Shown here: in pieces, positions 5,057-7,624 of the stretch
Layout: every line of letters starts with the position of its first letter
Position numbering within the stretch: the stretch's first letter is position 1
Assembly: GCA_902803675.1 (NCBI GenBank)
Contig: CADCQZ010000257.1
Location: 1 to 7,624 of the forward strand
DNA: 7,624 bases
From: an uncultured Eubacteriales bacterium
GTDB lineage: Bacteria; Bacillota_A; Clostridia; Christensenellales; Aristaeellaceae
Direction: 5' to 3'
Position numbers and translations under genes: made by a program
The notes under the pieces: model-generated
What the model was told of the DNA's origin: nothing
Database searches by the model: none
The model's input: the letters and a program-made list of their open reading frames with translations, nothing else

Positions 5057-6310
5057 ATGAGAGACGAGCCGATCTATTATGAAAGAAACTTTTCCGGGGA
5101 TCCTTTTCCCGGAGAAGAGCTTCCCCATGAAACAGCGCGGCGCATTCCTCACAGGAGCCGCCGCAGGAAAGACCCGGGCCCGGTCAGCCGGGTATGGGCG
5201 GCCATCATGTGGGCCGGCGTCATCCTGCTCGTGTTCCTGACCGCGGCAGCGGCCGGATGGTACTCAAGGCTGCCGGCTTTCAGAGCCGCTGAAGATCAGC
5301 TTCCGTCGGATGACTGTTTTGCCGACGGCGTTTATGTGGACAACATCCCGCTGGCGGGCCTCACTTATCAGCAGGCACTGGACAGGATCACCGCCGGGCA
5401 GCGCGGCACAGTCTCAGGCACGCTCCGCGTCACCGCCGGGGAGCAGGGATGGATCATCCCGGTCAGCCGTTTCTATGACGGGGAGAAAAACATCCGCGAC
5501 GCCCTGGACAAAGCATTTGCCGTAGGCAGGAGCGTGACGCCCGCGATCCTCCCCGAAGGGCTCTCCCCCTTTGAGTACCGCCGGCGCAGTGCCGAAAGCG
5601 CCCGGAACAAAGGCGCGTATTATTACGTATCCCCGGCCTGGCGGCAGGAAACGGTGAGCGAGACCGCCGCGCAGATCGCCGGAGACATACAAAAAGAACC
5701 TGTGAACGCGCAGCTGGACACCTTTGATTTCGCCACGGGCACCTTCACCTTCCTGCCCGAGGAAAAGGGGTATTCCATCCCGGTGTCCGATATCGAGGAC
5801 GCGATCACGAAAGCGCTCGAAGACCGCAGCGGGACCGGAGCCGCGCAGGACATCGTCCTCACGCCCGAAGAGATCCTGCCCGGCATCACCGCCTACGATC
5901 TGATGAATTCCTTCGGGCTGGTCAGCGCCGCGGCGGCGCGCCTCCCTCAGGAAGCGCAGGATATCGTGACGGCGCTGGACGGCATCATCGTCCCCGCAGG
6001 AACGGAAATATCCCTGTTCAACGTGATGCTCCAGCGGCTCCCGGGGAACGGAGTCAGCCGGGAAGGCCTCAAGGCCAACCTTTACTCCTCCGAGCTGAGC
6101 CGGATCGGGGACATGGTGTACCGCGCAGCCTCCGCCGCCGGGATGAAGACCGGGAAGCATTTCCCGGACGGGGCCGGGGGGACGAGCATTTCCTGGCCTG
6201 ATGAGGATCTGGTGTTGTCCAACGGGAGCGCCTATCCGGTCTTTCTGACCGTATCGGTGGGGCAGGATCCCTGTACGCTGTATATCTACGGACGCATCCC
6301 GAACCATTAG
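5057..6310 (+). CDS. Membrane-anchored VanW-like protein with PG-binding (YoaR-type) repeats
   Basis: The 417-residue protein has a charged, Arg-rich N-terminus, one membrane helix at about 46-68 with no clear cleavage site, then an extracytoplasmic part. Residues 88-111 (ending in LAGLTYQQALDRI) open a PG_binding_4-like domain. A second such unit ends near 242, with the typical DTFDFATGTFTFLPEEKGY region at about 221-239. The last 130 residues align in outline with the VanW-like domain: DGIIVPAGTEISLFNV at about 307-322 matches its usual start. In place of the family's GGGxCQxSSTLYNA stretch, this protein has GNGVSREGLKANLYSSEL, with no cysteine. Family members are envelope proteins of Gram-positive bacteria with no settled biochemical role; cell-wall attachment is the likely setting. 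The ATG at 5057 is chosen from the promoter position. The gene is first in its unit, 18 bases ahead of the TetR gene. Confidence 0.78.
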   Translation: MRDEPIYYERNFSGDPFPGEELPHETARRIPHRSRRRKDPGPVSRVWAAIMWAGVILLVFLTAAAAGWYSRLPAFRAAEDQLPSDDCFADGVYVDNIPLAGLTYQQALDRITAGQRGTVSGTLRVTAGEQGWIIPVSRFYDGEKNIRDALDKAFAVGRSVTPAILPEGLSPFEYRRRSAESARNKGAYYYVSPAWRQETVSETAAQIAGDIQKEPVNAQLDTFDFATGTFTFLPEEKGYSIPVSDIEDAITKALEDRSGTGAAQDIVLTPEEILPGITAYDLMNSFGLVSAAAARLPQEAQDIVTALDGIIVPAGTEISLFNVMLQRLPGNGVSREGLKANLYSSELSRIGDMVYRAASAAGMKTGKHFPDGAGGTSISWPDEDLVLSNGSAYPVFLTVSVGQDPCTLYIYGRIPNH

Positions 6311-6328
6311 GAGCTAAGAGGTGATCAG

Positions 6329-7021
6329 ATGCTGAAAGGTGAGCTGAAAAAGAAAAAGATCCTGGAGACCGCCGAAAAGCTCTTTTTCGAAAAGGGCTAT
6401 TCCGGCAGCACCGTAGACGATCTCCTGGGCATCCTCCAGTGCAGCAAGGGCAGCCTGTACCATCATTTTGAGTCCAAACAGCAGATCCTGACGGCCATCT
6501 GCCTGAATAAAGTGGCCGACGCCTTCGCGGCCTACCGGGATGAGGACACCAACCAGGCGCTGCACGCCGTGAACCGGCTGCTCTATTATGCTCTCCCCGT
6601 GCGCAAAGGCCAGGAAAAGTTCATCGCTACCCTGCTGCCCCTGATGGGCACCGTAGATGGCGATATCGTATCCGACACCTTTGCCCAGGCGGAAGAGCAG
6701 CTCTTCTGCCCGGAATTCAAAAAGCTCCTGAAAGAGCTGCAGGAGAAGCAGCAGGCTTTTTACAACCTGGAGGCCCTGCCGGACATGCTCTTCGGCACCT
6801 ACAATCACTGCCTGAAAGCCATCCTGACCGCGGGAGGCGAAAGCGATCCCGGCCAGCTCCCATCCGTCATCTCGGATCTTCTCCAGGCTGTACGCTTCAT
6901 GTTCGAGAGATGTCTCGACCTGCCCTACGGTTCCATGGACATGGTGCCGCTGGACGAGATCCTGTATACGTTGAATCATGCCAGGCTGCTCAATTCAAGT
7001 GAACAGCCGCGACAGGAATAA
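6329..7021 (+). CDS. TetR/AcrR-family transcriptional regulator
   Basis: The 230-residue protein has a canonical N-terminal TetR DNA-binding domain. Helix 1 is KKILETAEKLFFEKGY (9-24), and the helix-turn-helix covers about 28-47, including TVDDLLGILQCSKGSLYHHF, with the SKGSLYHHF recognition helix and ESKQQIL following. The remaining 170 residues form the helical ligand-binding and dimer part, whose ligand cannot be predicted. AAGAGGTGA lies just upstream of the ATG, and the gene begins 18 bases after the VanW-like stop, so the two share a transcript. TetR proteins usually repress their own operon and nearby divergent genes by binding short palindromes. The palindromes at 4972-4986 and 4825-4843 are candidate sites, which would let it control both divergent units. 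The TetR assignment is firm; the targets are inferred. Confidence 0.93.
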   Translation: MLKGELKKKKILETAEKLFFEKGYSGSTVDDLLGILQCSKGSLYHHFESKQQILTAICLNKVADAFAAYRDEDTNQALHAVNRLLYYALPVRKGQEKFIATLLPLMGTVDGDIVSDTFAQAEEQLFCPEFKKLLKELQEKQQAFYNLEALPDMLFGTYNHCLKAILTAGGESDPGQLPSVISDLLQAVRFMFERCLDLPYGSMDMVPLDEILYTLNHARLLNSSEQPRQE

Positions 7022-7049
7022 AGCACTATCAGAAAGGCGGCGCAGATCA

Positions 7050-7624
7050 ATGAGAAGAGCGGGCATCCTTTTGCACATGACATCACTGCCCTCCCCCGGC
7101 GGGATCGGCACCATGGGAAAAACAGCCAGGCAGTTCGTGGACTTCCTGAACGCTTCCGGCGTGAGCATATGGCAGATGCTGCCGGTGGGCCCCACCGGTT
7201 ACGGCGAATCGCCCTACCAGAGCACATCCACTTTCGCCGGCAATCCCCTGATGATCGACATCCCCACCCTGGTGCGTGAAGGCTTCCTGGACAAGGCGGA
7301 CGTGGTGGAACTGCCCGACAGCGATAAGGTGGATTTCCAGGCCCTGATGCCTGTCAAGCGGAAAATGCTCGAGGCCGCCTGGAACAAGAGCCGCGACAAG
7401 CTGAGCGATAAGCTCGACGCTTTCGAGAAGGAACAGCCCTGGCTGCATGACTACTGCGTCTATGACGCCCTGAAGGAGAAATTCGATCTCCGGTCCTGGA
7501 TGACCTGGCCGGACGAGTACCGCCTGCGCCGGAAAACCGCCCTTAAAAAAGCGGAAAAAGAGCTGGCCGACAGGATCGGTTATCACCGGTTCCTCCAGTA
7601 CCTGTTCGACCGGCAGTGGAACAG
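7050..7624 (+). CDS. malQ: 4-alpha-glucanotransferase (GH77, amylomaltase), N-terminal part, runs off the window
   Basis: The 191 complete codons visible match the start of GH77 amylomaltases: RRAGILLHMTSLPSPGGIG at 2-20, then the WQMLPVGPTGYGESPYQS region at 41-58 and FAGNPLMID at 62-70, ending in the YHRFLQYLFDRQW segment that precedes the first conserved catalytic-domain block. MalQ transfers alpha-1,4-glucan segments between maltodextrins in the cytoplasm, feeding glycogen and maltodextrin use. The catalytic Asp/Glu/Asp residues lie beyond the window and cannot be checked. The ATG at 7050 has AGAAAGGCGG ending 9 bases upstream and follows the TetR stop by 28 bases with no hairpin terminator seen, so read-through from the promoter at 4966-4995 is likely. 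A link to a VanW-like protein and TetR is not the usual maltose-operon setting. Confidence 0.95.
   Translation, partial: MRRAGILLHMTSLPSPGGIGTMGKTARQFVDFLNASGVSIWQMLPVGPTGYGESPYQSTSTFAGNPLMIDIPTLVREGFLDKADVVELPDSDKVDFQALMPVKRKMLEAAWNKSRDKLSDKLDAFEKEQPWLHDYCVYDALKEKFDLRSWMTWPDEYRLRRKTALKKAEKELADRIGYHRFLQYLFDRQWN

Noticed and set aside
5414..6307. Open frame of 297 codons on the minus strand opposite the VanW-like gene
   Set aside because: Its translation is Gly/Arg/Pro-rich with no recognisable domain, and it mirrors the real gene on the plus strand.
6314..6979. Open frame of 221 codons on the minus strand opposite the TetR gene
   Set aside because: It is antisense to a clear TetR gene with a canonical helix-turn-helix and a good ribosome site.

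Overview
The window looks like chromosomal DNA from a GC-rich member of the Bacillota, most likely a Clostridia-type anaerobe. This rests on purine-rich Shine-Dalgarno sites before most genes, sigma-A-like promoters (TTGACA/TACAAT), and a VanW-like protein next to a TetR regulator and MalQ. The placement is inference from gene content and base composition. No rRNA, tRNA, CRISPR array, insertion sequence or phage gene is visible.

Layout. Two transcription units diverge from one intergenic region (about 4800-5056). The leftward unit (minus strand) is a tightly packed run of six genes: a 665-residue multi-pass membrane protein with a GT-C glycosyltransferase-like layout, an unrecognised 88-residue protein, a GtrA-family membrane protein, a class I SAM methyltransferase, an ATP-dependent RNA ligase, and the N-terminal HD domain of a probable HD-Pnk end-healing enzyme that runs off the left edge. 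Junctions are overlaps of 11, about 20 and 4 bases, then gaps of 1 and 21 bases, so the genes are very probably cotranscribed and partly translationally coupled. The rightward unit (plus strand) is a membrane-anchored VanW-like/PG-binding protein, a TetR-family regulator, and the start of malQ (4-alpha-glucanotransferase), which runs off the right edge.

How the genes may work together. The HD-Pnk plus ligase pair forms a nucleic-acid healing-and-sealing module: the HD domain removes 2',3'-cyclic or 3'-phosphates, the kinase domain (off-window) phosphorylates 5'-OH ends, and the ligase seals. That pairing is known in bacteria. What stands out is that it sits at the end of what reads as an envelope glycan operon, with a methyltransferase abutting both halves.

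Regulation. Both divergent promoters can be read directly. Each carries GGCCTGTT between its -35 and -10 boxes, and the hexamer CCTGTT/AACAGG occurs five times in about 160 bases, including a 15-bp near-perfect palindrome in the spacer of the rightward promoter. The TetR gene in the rightward unit is a natural candidate for the protein that binds there, which would put both units under common control. This is inference.
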